A DNA stretch of 64,000 bases from Leptospira ellinghausenii. Lineage in GTDB: Bacteria > Spirochaetota > Leptospiria > Leptospirales > Leptospiraceae. The stretch covers positions 186,001 through 250,000 of the forward strand of contig NZ_BFAZ01000010.1 of NCBI RefSeq assembly GCF_003114815.1, written 5' to 3'. Position numbers and translations under genes: made by a program. Below are positions 34,369 to 42,148 of this stretch, one piece after another (the first letter of the stretch is position 1; each line of letters starts with the position of its first letter). Under the pieces are notes generated by a model that was given only the letters and a program-made list of their open reading frames with translations, did no database searches and was not told the DNA's origin.

Positions 34369-34394
34369 CTAAGTACTTGACTGCTAAGTACTTG
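34369..34394. repeat. Two direct repeats CTAAGTACTTG, 15 bp apart
   Basis: CTAAGTACTTG occurs at 34369-34379 and 34384-34394. The core AAGTACTT is itself palindromic. A related GTACTTGAC occurs near 36149. They lie just downstream of the parB stop and resemble iterons. Confidence 0.6.
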
Positions 34395-34400
34395 TTTGGG

Positions 34401-35222
34401 TTATGCCGAATCACCATACTTTTTTGAGAGTTCTTTTCTGATGAATTTATAAATATCTCCCAGCAAAATTTCGTCTTCCGATTGGATTTGGATCCCACTG
34501 CTTGTGCGTCTGATTTTGTAACCAGAAAGAGGGGAGGATTTTTGAATTGCCCCATCACCCGCTTTTACTTGTTTATTGAAGTCTTTTGCATCTCTTACGG
34601 TCTTGAGTGTACCTTTGTGGTAAAGGGTGAGGAATTCATCCAAACTTCCTTTTTTAGCTGCTTGGGCAGCTTGTACGAGGAGGTTTTTATTATAAATTTC
34701 ATTCTTTTTGCATTTCTCCAAATCGGCTTTGGACATCGATGTAATGGAAAGTACTTCCGTCATGTAACTGCGACTTTTTCCAAATAGGTCGCCTAATTCC
34801 TGGTCCGTATACTGGTACGAATTTTTTAAAAAGAGAAGGGCATCTACTTCTTCGTAGGGAGAAAGGTTTTCCCTCTGCAGGTTTTCGATGACAGCAAGTT
34901 TATAGATTTCTTTATCGGGTCGGTTTAAGATCTTACATTCAATCTCTGCCCATCCTAAGGATTTGGCAGCATGGTAACGCCTCTCTCCTGCAATGATTTT
35001 ATAACTGCCTTCTTTTTCGCCTTTTGAAACGATGATTGGTTGTAAAAGGCCATCGGCTTTTAGGGTCTGGGCTAATTCTTCGATCCCTTTTTTTCGTTCT
35101 TGCCTGGGTTGGTGTTCGGAAGGTTGGATTCTGTCCATTCGGATGGTACGAATGGTCCCGTCCAAATTTTCAGCTTGGTAGATGTCGGCGAGAGTTCCTA
35201 GGCGTTTACTTTTTAAGCTCAC
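34401..35222 (-). CDS. parB: ParB-type partition protein (system 2, origin-linked)
   Basis: A 273-residue ParB. The N-terminal region has QPSEHQPRQERKKGIEELAQ, the CTP-binding box GERRYHAAKSLGW and ENLQRENLSPYEE. The helix-turn-helix contains DQELGDLFGKSRSYMTEVL. The C-terminal part differs from the shorter system-1 ParB. Its start overlaps the end of parA by 17 bp. It is expected to bind the two TGTCGGA palindromes upstream of parA and to segregate this replicon. Confidence 0.95.
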   Translation of the reverse strand: MSLKSKRLGTLADIYQAENLDGTIRTIRMDRIQPSEHQPRQERKKGIEELAQTLKADGLLQPIIVSKGEKEGSYKIIAGERRYHAAKSLGWAEIECKILNRPDKEIYKLAVIENLQRENLSPYEEVDALLFLKNSYQYTDQELGDLFGKSRSYMTEVLSITSMSKADLEKCKKNEIYNKNLLVQAAQAAKKGSLDEFLTLYHKGTLKTVRDAKDFNKQVKAGDGAIQKSSPLSGYKIRRTSSGIQIQSEDEILLGDIYKFIRKELSKKYGDSA

Positions 35223-35958
35223 TTAAAACCTCCTCGATAAAACCTTCATATTCTTGGGATTGCCTGGACGATCTGTTGTAATCGAAGACGGATTTTTTGG
35301 CCAGATGGCTTTCGCCAATCGCAACTCCGTCAGATATCGTATGTTCAAAAATCCTGAAATATTTTGTGAGGACAGGTAAGATTGTCTTCGTCAATAAAGT
35401 TTGGGGTTTCAGTTGGGTGATGAGGGCACCTAAAATTTCCAGGTCTGGGTTGATCCTTTTTTTAATGGAGGAGATGGTCTGTTGTAGGCCCATAATCCCA
35501 TCCATCGAAAATTTTTCTGCTTGGAGTGGGATCAAAACATAATTGGCAGCAACCAAACTGTTCACTGTGAAAATGGAGAGGGAAGGTGGGCAGTCAATGA
35601 TGACAAAGTCGAAATCCTTAAGTCCGGAAAGTGAGTCTCTAAGGATATAAGGTGCTTCTACCGAGTTCACCGAAACTGTTTCCATTTCCGCCAAGCGCAT
35701 GCTAGATGGTGCTATCCACAAATGCTCGTTATACGCTGGAGCAATGATGTCTTTCATGTTCGCCGAATTTTGAAATAAGTGGGCAAGGTCCTTTTCGACA
35801 GTTTCAGGATTTAGAAAAATTCCGGTAGAATTTGCCTGGGGGTCCATATCGATAAGTAAAGTTTTGAGATTTCGGCGAGCCAATCCCATGGCAAGATTCA
35901 AAGAAGTAGTTGTTTTGCCCTCTCCGCCTTTCTGATTTGCAACTGCAATAGTGATCAT
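35206..35958 (-). CDS. parA: ParA partition ATPase (system 2, origin-linked)
   Basis: A 250-residue ParA of the short chromosomal/Soj type with no N-terminal helix-turn-helix. Deviant Walker A NQKGGEGKTTT starts at residue 8, Walker A' has DMDPQANSTG, and Walker B is VIIDCPPSLS. It uses ATP-dependent DNA binding to move ParB-parS complexes. It is the first gene of a leftward parA-parB pair; the 203-bp divergent gap upstream holds two parS-like sites. Confidence 0.96.
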   Translation of the reverse strand: MITIAVANQKGGEGKTTTSLNLAMGLARRNLKTLLIDMDPQANSTGIFLNPETVEKDLAHLFQNSANMKDIIAPAYNEHLWIAPSSMRLAEMETVSVNSVEAPYILRDSLSGLKDFDFVIIDCPPSLSIFTVNSLVAANYVLIPLQAEKFSMDGIMGLQQTISSIKKRINPDLEILGALITQLKPQTLLTKTILPVLTKYFRIFEHTISDGVAIGESHLAKKSVFDYNRSSRQSQEYEGFIEEVLSELKK

Positions 35959-36069
35959 CTATCTCTCTTTTTCCTTCCCATTTGGTATGCTTTCCATTGG
36001 AAAATTTGGGATCAATTGTATTTTTGAAAGGGAACAAAAAAAGGGATTTTTGTCCGTTTCTACCTACAT

Positions 36070-36085
36070 TGTCGGACATCCGACA
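36070..36085. promoter_or_regulatory. Candidate parS site 1 (system 2)
   Basis: TGTCGGACATCCGACA: 7-bp arms TGTCGGA/TCCGACA around CA. An identical 16-mer is at 36121-36136, 51 bp away, in the same orientation. It is unrelated to the palindromes of par system 1. It is probably a ParB site and/or the parA operator. Confidence 0.75.
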
Positions 36086-36120
36086 TGGCAAAAATTAGCA
36101 AAAACTATCTCTTCTGTTTC

Positions 36121-36136
36121 TGTCGGACATCCGACA
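36121..36136. promoter_or_regulatory. Candidate parS site 2 (system 2)
   Basis: A second exact copy of TGTCGGACATCCGACA. The 51-bp centre-to-centre spacing is close to five helical turns, placing both sites on the same DNA face. It also lies 25 bp upstream of the regulator gene at 36162, so it may affect that gene too. Confidence 0.75.
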
Positions 36137-36161
36137 TTCAAACTGGTACGTACTTGACAAA

Positions 36162-37502
36162 GTGATTAAATTTAAACAGTTTCATAGCATGCCCCCTCAT
36201 ACCGCTTCCTTGTTTGCATCCAGCCAAACAGGCAAAGAATGGATGGAAACAATCCTTCCTTCTTTGTGGGCAGAGTTGTGTACCGAGTTTGGGTTGGCCT
36301 CCGGTGTCGTAGTTCTCAAAGCAGAAGACGAAGATTCGTTTTATGAATCAGCTAGTTTTGGCTACGGAGAAGATGGTTTTTATTATTCGTTTCTGAATCG
36401 TGGTTCTGCGGAATGGGAGACTCTTATGAGTTCCAGGGAACCTGTTTTCTTTTCCGGGAAAGAATTTCCTTTGTTTGGAAAAACAACAAATGCAATGTCG
36501 ATCCGGATTGTTGCAAAAGAAAGTATTGGTTTCCTTCTTGTCGAATTTGAAGGTGAAACATCATTTCCTATGTTCGCACTCCTTTCTCTTTTTGCAGATA
36601 AAATTGGGAAAGAATGGAATGGTAATCAACCACAGATGGTTCGTCTCGAGCCAAAAGATTCTGATGAATCGTATCTCCAATTCAGAGAAAAAATTCCCAA
36701 TCTAGAAGCCGCAATCCATCGGTTTGGATCCGAGAGGTTGGTTTCAATTTTTGGGGCCCCTGGGTCAGGAAAAAAAAGTTTAGCTAAATGGATCCACCAA
36801 AACATGCTTTCAGGTGCTCCCTTTCTGGTTGTAGAATCCGTGCCCGATCATTTTGGGAAATTTGAAAAAGCTCTCCAAGAATGGGGAATAGAAGCAAATT
36901 TTGGAAGTCTGGTATTTACGAACCCAGAACATTTTTCCTTAGGGCAACAACAAATCCTTGCGGATTGGTGGGCAAAATCTGGGTTCAAAGGTAACCTCTT
37001 TCTCTTGGGTGATTCAAATGGAAACGGAGAAGTCCTTCCTGAATTCCTCCTATTGTTGCAAAAAAATCCCGTGTATGTGCCGGCATTAAATCATTTGCCA
37101 AAACCTACGTTTTCAAAAATCATCCAGTCCATTTTTCAAACATTATGCCACGAGCAAAATCGCTCCGATCTTACTCTGAGTCAGGCAGGTGAAACGGAAC
37201 TTCTCAATCGAATTTATAAAGAAAATTTCGTCGAACTGAGAAGTGCCATTCTCTCTGGAATTTTAACTTGTCGTACCAAAATCGTAGATGTTTCTGATCT
37301 TCTGGTCGGCCGGAACAGGATGGATATTGAGATTCCGGATGCCGAAGATTTAGACTTGCGGCGAGGGATAGAAGCCTTAGAAAGGCAGAAGATTCTTTTG
37401 GCAATGCGTATCTTTTCGGGAAACCAAATTCGAATGGCAAAGGCATTGGGAATTTCGAGAGGTTCTCTCCAATATAAAATGAAACAACTTGGTTTGATGT
37501 AA
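36162..37502 (+). CDS. Degenerate NtrC-like regulator with Fis-type HTH
   Basis: A 446-residue protein. Residues about 20-165 look like a GAF-type sensor domain. Residues about 185-380 are a decayed AAA+ domain: a Walker A-like FGAPGSGKKSLAKW is present at about 200, but the sigma54-contact GAFTGA loop and a clear Walker B are missing. The C-terminus is a Fis-type helix-turn-helix (IRMAKALGISRGSLQYKMKQLGL). It probably binds DNA without activating sigma54. The start is GTG at 36162 or ATG at 36189; neither has a good ribosome-binding site. The next gene starts 2 bp after it. It lies divergent to parA across the parS-like pair. Confidence 0.75.
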   Translation: MIKFKQFHSMPPHTASLFASSQTGKEWMETILPSLWAELCTEFGLASGVVVLKAEDEDSFYESASFGYGEDGFYYSFLNRGSAEWETLMSSREPVFFSGKEFPLFGKTTNAMSIRIVAKESIGFLLVEFEGETSFPMFALLSLFADKIGKEWNGNQPQMVRLEPKDSDESYLQFREKIPNLEAAIHRFGSERLVSIFGAPGSGKKSLAKWIHQNMLSGAPFLVVESVPDHFGKFEKALQEWGIEANFGSLVFTNPEHFSLGQQQILADWWAKSGFKGNLFLLGDSNGNGEVLPEFLLLLQKNPVYVPALNHLPKPTFSKIIQSIFQTLCHEQNRSDLTLSQAGETELLNRIYKENFVELRSAILSGILTCRTKIVDVSDLLVGRNRMDIEIPDAEDLDLRRGIEALERQKILLAMRIFSGNQIRMAKALGISRGSLQYKMKQLGLM

Positions 37503-37504
37503 AG

Positions 37505-38503
37505 ATGGATGATACTGTATATGAAGAACGGAAAACTCCGGCAGGGTTTCTCGTAAAAGTCCGGATTTCCAAACTGACCTACGTAGTTTTTACCGAATCA
37601 GGTCCCGAAGTTCCAAAAGGTGCCAAAAATAATTCCATCGTTGTCAACGTCCCGAGAGTGGGCTTTTTTGGAGATGATTTCGACGTTTCCCATTTCCATT
37701 TGGGAGAACTTTCCTTCGTCAATGTAAAAGCTGGAAAGATGGTCATTCCGTACCAACATGGTTTCTCGAATGAAATCAAAACCATTTATCTGGGAACGGG
37801 AAGCCAAAGTGATGTTTTACCTGTTGTTATTTACCACTACAAAAACAAAGAAGATTTGATGGCTGCTTGGGAGCGGGGGGAACAGGCTCAATTTTTGGTT
37901 GTCGATGAAGAAATCCCGAGATCGGACATGGTCTCGTTTAAAATCCGATACCCAAGTATGAACATCCTTGTGATTAAAAAAAGGATCAATACTTCCGCAG
38001 AATCCCAATCTCCAAAAACCGAAGAATCCAAAGACAAGGGAGTGGTGGATTATGACAAGGTGCGTGCGACGGATGTTGCCAAAAACCAAAACCTAAATAC
38101 ATATAGTGAGAACCCAGTCTTTTTAGCAAGGATCCACCTCCGGGCTATGGAGTTAGATAAAGTAAAACAACTCCTCCTCGATTTCCATTTATCTTCTGAC
38201 GATGTAATGTTCATCCGAACCTTTTTGGATGTAATGATCAAAAATGAGTATAAGAAACCCGAACTAGACACAGTCAAACCACAACTCATTGCCATGAACG
38301 AAGCATTTCGATTGGCTGTCTTGATTTTGGAATTCCAAGTGGAAGCTTTTGAAAAAGAATTGGATGGAGGATTTTCAAAAGACATCTCTCACATGATTTA
38401 TGCCCTCTTAGCCAAAGAACAAGACTCGGCCAAAGACCTAGAACACGAAATTGTTTTGTGGGAATGGAAACTCAGAGTCCGGGCATCCCTGTATAAAAAA
38501 TAA
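37505..38503 (+). CDS. Origin-proximal hypothetical protein
   Basis: A 332-residue protein, not recognised. There is no signal peptide or membrane segment. The N-terminal 155 residues look beta-rich (repeated V-x-V and F-x-V patterns), followed by a Ser/Lys/Glu-rich linker (about 160-185) and a helical C-terminal half (residues 200-332). It starts 2 bp after the regulator gene, so the two form an operon. A role in replicon maintenance or regulation is possible from position only. Confidence 0.75.
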   Translation: MDDTVYEERKTPAGFLVKVRISKLTYVVFTESGPEVPKGAKNNSIVVNVPRVGFFGDDFDVSHFHLGELSFVNVKAGKMVIPYQHGFSNEIKTIYLGTGSQSDVLPVVIYHYKNKEDLMAAWERGEQAQFLVVDEEIPRSDMVSFKIRYPSMNILVIKKRINTSAESQSPKTEESKDKGVVDYDKVRATDVAKNQNLNTYSENPVFLARIHLRAMELDKVKQLLLDFHLSSDDVMFIRTFLDVMIKNEYKKPELDTVKPQLIAMNEAFRLAVLILEFQVEAFEKELDGGFSKDISHMIYALLAKEQDSAKDLEHEIVLWEWKLRVRASLYKK

Positions 38504-38519
38504 GAAAAAACACTAAAAA

Positions 38520-39481
38520 ATGCTTTATTTTTCTCGAATTTCGGGGAAAACTATAGATATTCATATGGTTTTCTTGGAAATAACAGAGAAGTTGGCACAA
38601 AAATTGCAAAAAAATGTACCGTTTTTTTGTGCACTCGTTTTTGTCCTTTTTTCCCAAGGAGCCCTATTTGCAAATGAATGGGAAGAACCAGTTGTCCTCT
38701 TAAACGATCCACTTGTTCCTGCCATCGAACTACGAGAAGGTGTCATCAGTGAAGTTGTGGTAGTTTCAAACCAAGAGCTTGCCATTCCAACGAACGAAAG
38801 TGAAGGACAAGGTCTCTTCCAAATCCCAAACACCCAAGTGGAAAAACATACGGTCCAGATTGTTACATCGAATCATCCATCCATTTTAATCGTTTCTCTT
38901 TCAGAAAAAAAGGGGATGGGTTTGTTTCACTGCCAAATTTTCCAGGGGAACAATTCAAAACCGAGAATGGAAGGGGAGAATCTACCTGTAAAATCGATTG
39001 CCAGCCCAGGACTTATTGGTTTTCTGGGGATATGTCTCAACCGAAGCGAGTTGCCTTCCAAAAATTTCTCAACGCCATGCGAAAACTGTCTACTGAGGTC
39101 AATGACTCTGAGATCTGCAAGCGATTGGAGATTCTCATGGCAACCAGTAAGGACGACCTCCCATTGGCTCTCGTCAACCAACTCCTCCAAGAGCCAAAAG
39201 AATTTGATCCAAAGGCCATTCCTGAACCATACACACAATACGTCCGACATTTCATCTACATGGTCAAACGGAATGGGCGAATGCCAAGTGAAGTCCTCTC
39301 CCATGAAGAAAATGGCGCTGGAGGATCTGGGAATTCTCGCGGAAGTCAAAAGGAATCCAAACCTACTGCCAAAAACAGCTCTAATGCAAAAAGTAAACGA
39401 TCAGACTCTCCCAGTTCAAAATCCTCGTCGGCTCCTGTAAAAAAAGCCAAAACCACCACCGCATCTAAAACTAAAAAATAA
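38520..39481 (+). CDS. Secreted protein encoded in two frames (apparent -1 shift)
   Basis: The frame from 38520 gives a signal peptide (VPFFCALVFVLFSQGALFA) and sensible sequence up to SLSEKK at 38912. It then turns into Ser/Arg/Trp-rich non-protein-like sequence, although it stays open to 39440. The -1 frame is open from 38804; it is non-protein-like before 38909 but natural afterwards (GDGFVSLPNFPGEQFKTEN, TYWFSGDMSQPKRV, AFQKFLNAMRKLS) and runs to 39481. Joining at A AAA AAG (38906-38912) gives one secreted protein with a beta-rich front, a helical domain and a Ser/Lys-rich tail. Causes: programmed frameshift, a real mutation or a sequencing error. The start is uncertain: ATG 38520, ATG 38565 or a TTG near 38593-38605. 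Confidence 0.65.
38906..38912 (+). promoter_or_regulatory. Slippery heptamer A AAA AAG
   Basis: In the upstream frame the codons are GAA AAA AAG GGG, exactly the X XXY YYZ layout known from the dnaX -1 frameshift. It is followed by GGGGATGGG. I did not see an obvious strong hairpin in the next 20 bases. Confidence 0.55.
39032..39481 (+). CDS. 3' part of the frameshifted gene, or a separate 149-residue gene
   Basis: The -1 frame read from its first ATG gives a 149-residue protein: a helical domain (residues 1-90, KRVAFQKFLNAMRKLSTEV onward) and a low-complexity Ser/Lys/Ala tail ending in basic residues. As an independent gene the ATG has poor support: GGGGA ends one or two bases before it. 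The same frame is open and protein-like for about 40 codons upstream. I therefore favour it as the second part of the gene at 38520. Confidence 0.5.
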   Translation: MSQPKRVAFQKFLNAMRKLSTEVNDSEICKRLEILMATSKDDLPLALVNQLLQEPKEFDPKAIPEPYTQYVRHFIYMVKRNGRMPSEVLSHEENGAGGSGNSRGSQKESKPTAKNSSNAKSKRSDSPSSKSSSAPVKKAKTTTASKTKK

Positions 39482-39616
39482 ACGAAACGAAGACTCCTCA
39501 TGTGACCACAATCTCATGGGGTTTCCTTTGGCAGTCATTCCCTGTGCTCACTACAGGAGGAAAATGCCAAAATTGACAAAAACCAGCCCATTCCCGAGAG
39601 GCACCCCGGAGGTTAA

Positions 39617-39642
39617 ATATTTGCCTAAAATTAGGCAAATAT
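39617..39642. repeat. Perfect 12-bp-arm inverted repeat
   Basis: ATATTTGCCTAA and TTAGGCAAATAT separated by AA. TTTAGGCAA recurs at 39732-39740. No T-run follows. It is probably a protein-binding site. Confidence 0.65.
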
Positions 39643-40068
39643 AGTCGAAATCTACTGCCAAACGTCTCGCAATGACAGGAAATCCGATTCTGAAGGAAAA
39701 GGGTCGTTATAACCAAGGAAAACTGCCCATATTTAGGCAATTAAAGCTGATGGGAGTTGCTGGTCAGAATTGCCTGGAGTTCGGCACGCCATTTATGACA
39801 GATCATTCCTAGAGACCAACTTTCGGCAGCGAGTGCCCTAGTGAGGTCGAGATTTGGGAGAGGTGACTAGGATTCGGCAGCCCGTATTACGTCAATTCCA
39901 GACAAAAAATTTGCCGCCGGAATTTCGTCAGGGAACCTATTCCTTACGGTTCTTGCGGAATCGTTCCGTTTTGATTCAGGCTTTTTTGGGACTTCCAGTC
40001 CCCCTCCTGGTTTGGTGACCAAAATCGGTCATTTCGTTCAAAACAAGAGCTGAGTAAACGAACTGAAC

Positions 40069-40088
40069 GCAGGGAATAAAATCCCTGC
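40069..40088. repeat. Hairpin GCAGGGA/TCCCTGC
   Basis: 7-bp stem with a 6-base ATAAAA loop, in the gene-free gap. No T-run on either side, so it is not a clear terminator. Confidence 0.45.
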
Positions 40089-40424
40089 AAATAAGCCAAA
40101 TTTGTAAGGAAACTGGTGTCGTTTGAGCAGTTCCTTTGTAGATCCTTGGAATAGGAAAACAAAGAAACAAGGGCCTCTTATTAACCAAAATCGACCCAAA
40201 TTGCCGAAATCTGGGCGTTTAAACCAAAAATCTGTCCACCGAAAGGCATTTCTCCCTGTGCCTAGGCCCTGCATTTTTGGACAAAATCCCCACCCCTTAC
40301 CACCCTTAAATAGGGTCATAATCTGCCAATATGTCATGTGTACCCTGATTTCATCGGTATGTAAAATTGGCAGAAAATCGAATATTAGTTGCCTGGCGGG
40401 CTAGCCCTCCCATCTTTCCTTGGT

Positions 40425-40640
40425 ATGGCAGAAACAATACGTCTAAGGGTGAAATGTCACGCCTGCTCCAATGTGATTGAAGGGACGGCCAAGTATGGGT
40501 CCGGTCACTTTGTGCCAGAAGGTGTTAATTTTGAATTTGTGGCAGTTGGGAAGGTAGAAGGTGCAAAAGGCAGACGCGTGAAGGCTGAAGTGACCTGTAC
40601 TTGCCCCAATTGTGGGGTGAAATGCAAATACAATGTTTAA
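40425..40640 (+). CDS. Small zinc-ribbon-like protein
   Basis: A 71-residue protein from the ATG at 40425 (an open frame from TTG at 40389 gives a poor extension). CHAC near residue 10 and CTCPNCGVKC near the C-terminus supply two CxxC-type knuckles, typical of a zinc ribbon. It has no membrane segment. It could be a small nucleic-acid- or protein-binding factor. It stands 21 bp before the MBOAT gene, possibly the same transcript. The family is not recognised. Confidence 0.7.
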   Translation: MAETIRLRVKCHACSNVIEGTAKYGSGHFVPEGVNFEFVAVGKVEGAKGRRVKAEVTCTCPNCGVKCKYNV

Positions 40641-40661
40641 TGACTAAATATAAGCTAAAAT

Positions 40662-42140
40662 ATGCTTTTTAATTCCCCCATATTTGGCATTTTTTTAATC
40701 ACAACACTGCTCCTGTGGCATTTTGGTTCACTGGGACTGGCTCTTTTGGATCAGAAAAGTGCTGAAAATAGATCAAAATATAAGAGTAAGAAGTCCATTT
40801 ACTTGCTTTTTGTTAGCCTGATATTTTACGGTTTTTGGAATATTAATTACTTAATTTTAATCATTTGGATTTCGTTTGTCGACTTTGTTTTGGCTTTGGT
40901 GATCCACGGTGCCAAATCTAAACGATTTCGACTCTTTTTTTTGTTGGCTTCTCTTTCGAATAGTCTCGGATTGCTGTTATTCTTTAAATATGGGCATTTT
41001 ATTGCTGAAAATTGGGCAATAGTTGCTGGTTCCACTCAGGCCCCAGAGACCTTTTGGAGTCGCTGGTTGTTGCCGGTGGGGATTTCCTTTTATACCTTCC
41101 AGTCGATCTCTTATGTAGTGGATGTTTACCATAGGGAACTAGTTCCTGAAAGAAAATTTTCCTCTTACCTTTTGTTTCTTAGTTTTTTCCCGCAGTTAGT
41201 TGCAGGTCCCATTGTCACGGCAAAGTCTTTTTTGCCTCAAATCAGAAGGCCGCTCCACTTCCTAAGGATCCCCTTCTTATTTGGGACATTTTTGATAATA
41301 CTCGGTCTTTTTAAAAAAATGGTGTTGGCTGACCATCTGGCAGAGGTCGCTGACATCGTTTTTTCCCATCCAGACAGTATGTCATCCCGTGCGCTCTGGA
41401 TGGGAATGTTTTCCTATTCTCTCCAAATTTACTGCGATTTTTCAGGATACACTGATATTGCCCAAGGCACGGCAGTTCTTTTTGGATTCCATTTGCCTGA
41501 GAATTTTCGGATGCCCTACCTATCGAGTGGATTTTCAGAATTTTGGACTCGTTGGCATATTTCACTTTCCCAATGGTTAAAAAAATACTTATACATTCCT
41601 CTTGGTGGGAATCGTATGGGAATTTTTTTAACCTATCGAAATCTGATCCTTGTGATGGCCATTGGAGGTCTGTGGCATGGTGCTTCATGGAATTTTGTGG
41701 TTTGGGGGGTTGGGCACGGCATCTTCCTTGTGATGGAAAGATGGGTGGGGATTCGTTACTCTATTAAGGCATTACCGGCACTGAGGCCATTCAAAATTTT
41801 ATTCACTTTTTTTTCGGTCACTCTTTTGTGGATATTCTTCCGAAGTGCAAATTTGGTTGATTCCCTGTGTTACCTACAGGGGATTTTTACTAAAAAAGAG
41901 GGTTTTTTGTTACCATACACTCTCGAAATGAAATTTGTTTATTGTTTTCTATTGATTTTGATTGGCCATCTGATCGGGAATCGCGTGTTTAAGGAAAACA
42001 AACAACTGTTAGATATTTTTGAAAAAATGCAAAATTCCTTAGGAAAATTGGCATTTTTGGCTTTTGTTGCAGTTTTAAGTTTGATTATAATCGTATTGTA
42101 TTCTGCTGAAAGTAAACCGTTTGTTTACTTTGTATTTTAG
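40662..42140 (+). CDS. MBOAT-family O-acyltransferase (AlgI-like)
   Basis: A 492-residue polytopic membrane protein with about eleven to twelve hydrophobic segments. Signature blocks: LPVGISFYTFQSISYVVDVY (about residue 138), FFPQLVAGPI, DFSGYTDIAQGTA, WTRWHISLSQWLKKYLYIPLGGNR and GLWHGASWNF, the last containing the catalytic-type His. It transfers acyl groups to extracellular polysaccharide or another acceptor, usually with an SGNH-like partner. That partner is the gene 8 bp downstream. A second MBOAT/SGNH pair is at 61797-64000. Confidence 0.94.
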   Translation: MLFNSPIFGIFLITTLLLWHFGSLGLALLDQKSAENRSKYKSKKSIYLLFVSLIFYGFWNINYLILIIWISFVDFVLALVIHGAKSKRFRLFFLLASLSNSLGLLLFFKYGHFIAENWAIVAGSTQAPETFWSRWLLPVGISFYTFQSISYVVDVYHRELVPERKFSSYLLFLSFFPQLVAGPIVTAKSFLPQIRRPLHFLRIPFLFGTFLIILGLFKKMVLADHLAEVADIVFSHPDSMSSRALWMGMFSYSLQIYCDFSGYTDIAQGTAVLFGFHLPENFRMPYLSSGFSEFWTRWHISLSQWLKKYLYIPLGGNRMGIFLTYRNLILVMAIGGLWHGASWNFVVWGVGHGIFLVMERWVGIRYSIKALPALRPFKILFTFFSVTLLWIFFRSANLVDSLCYLQGIFTKKEGFLLPYTLEMKFVYCFLLILIGHLIGNRVFKENKQLLDIFEKMQNSLGKLAFLAFVAVLSLIIIVLYSAESKPFVYFVF

Positions 42141-42148
42141 GAATTGAG

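Larger units (their letters stand above)
34058..34400. other. Candidate replication origin between rep and parB
   Basis: A 343-bp non-coding gap. It holds four copies of GACATWAT (34120-34127 and 34130-34137 forward; 34141-34148 and 34288-34295 reverse), a rightward terminator (34182-34208), a perfect 11-bp-arm inverted repeat (34240-34263), an AT-rich stretch (34355-34368) and a pair of 11-bp direct repeats (34369-34394). This is the expected mix of initiator sites and melting region beside a rep gene. No gene is visible in it. Confidence 0.65.
39482..40424. other. 943-bp gene-free, hairpin-rich gap
   Basis: No convincing gene on either strand; the short frames here are non-protein-like. 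It contains a 26-bp perfect inverted repeat (39617-39642) with a half copy at 39733-39740, and small hairpins at 39956-39968 (CGGAA/TTCCG), 39988-40002 (GGGACT/AGTCCC), 40011-40023 (TTTGGT/ACCAAA) and 40069-40088 (GCAGGGA/TCCCTGC). Base composition appears less AT-rich than neighbouring gaps. It could be a structured RNA, a decayed gene or a replicon maintenance site. Confidence 0.6.

Noticed and set aside
38520..39440. A single 306-residue protein in one frame
   Set aside because: After residue 131 the sequence loses protein character, while the -1 frame gains it at the same point.
39498..40404. Short frames in the gene-free gap
   Set aside because: Composition is not protein-like (many Arg, Trp, Cys, Phe), there are no ribosome-binding sites, and they overlap each other on both strands.
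40441..40465. GGGTGAAATGTCAC near the zinc-ribbon gene as a third par system 1 site
   Set aside because: Only a partial left arm; the right arm does not match, so no palindrome forms.
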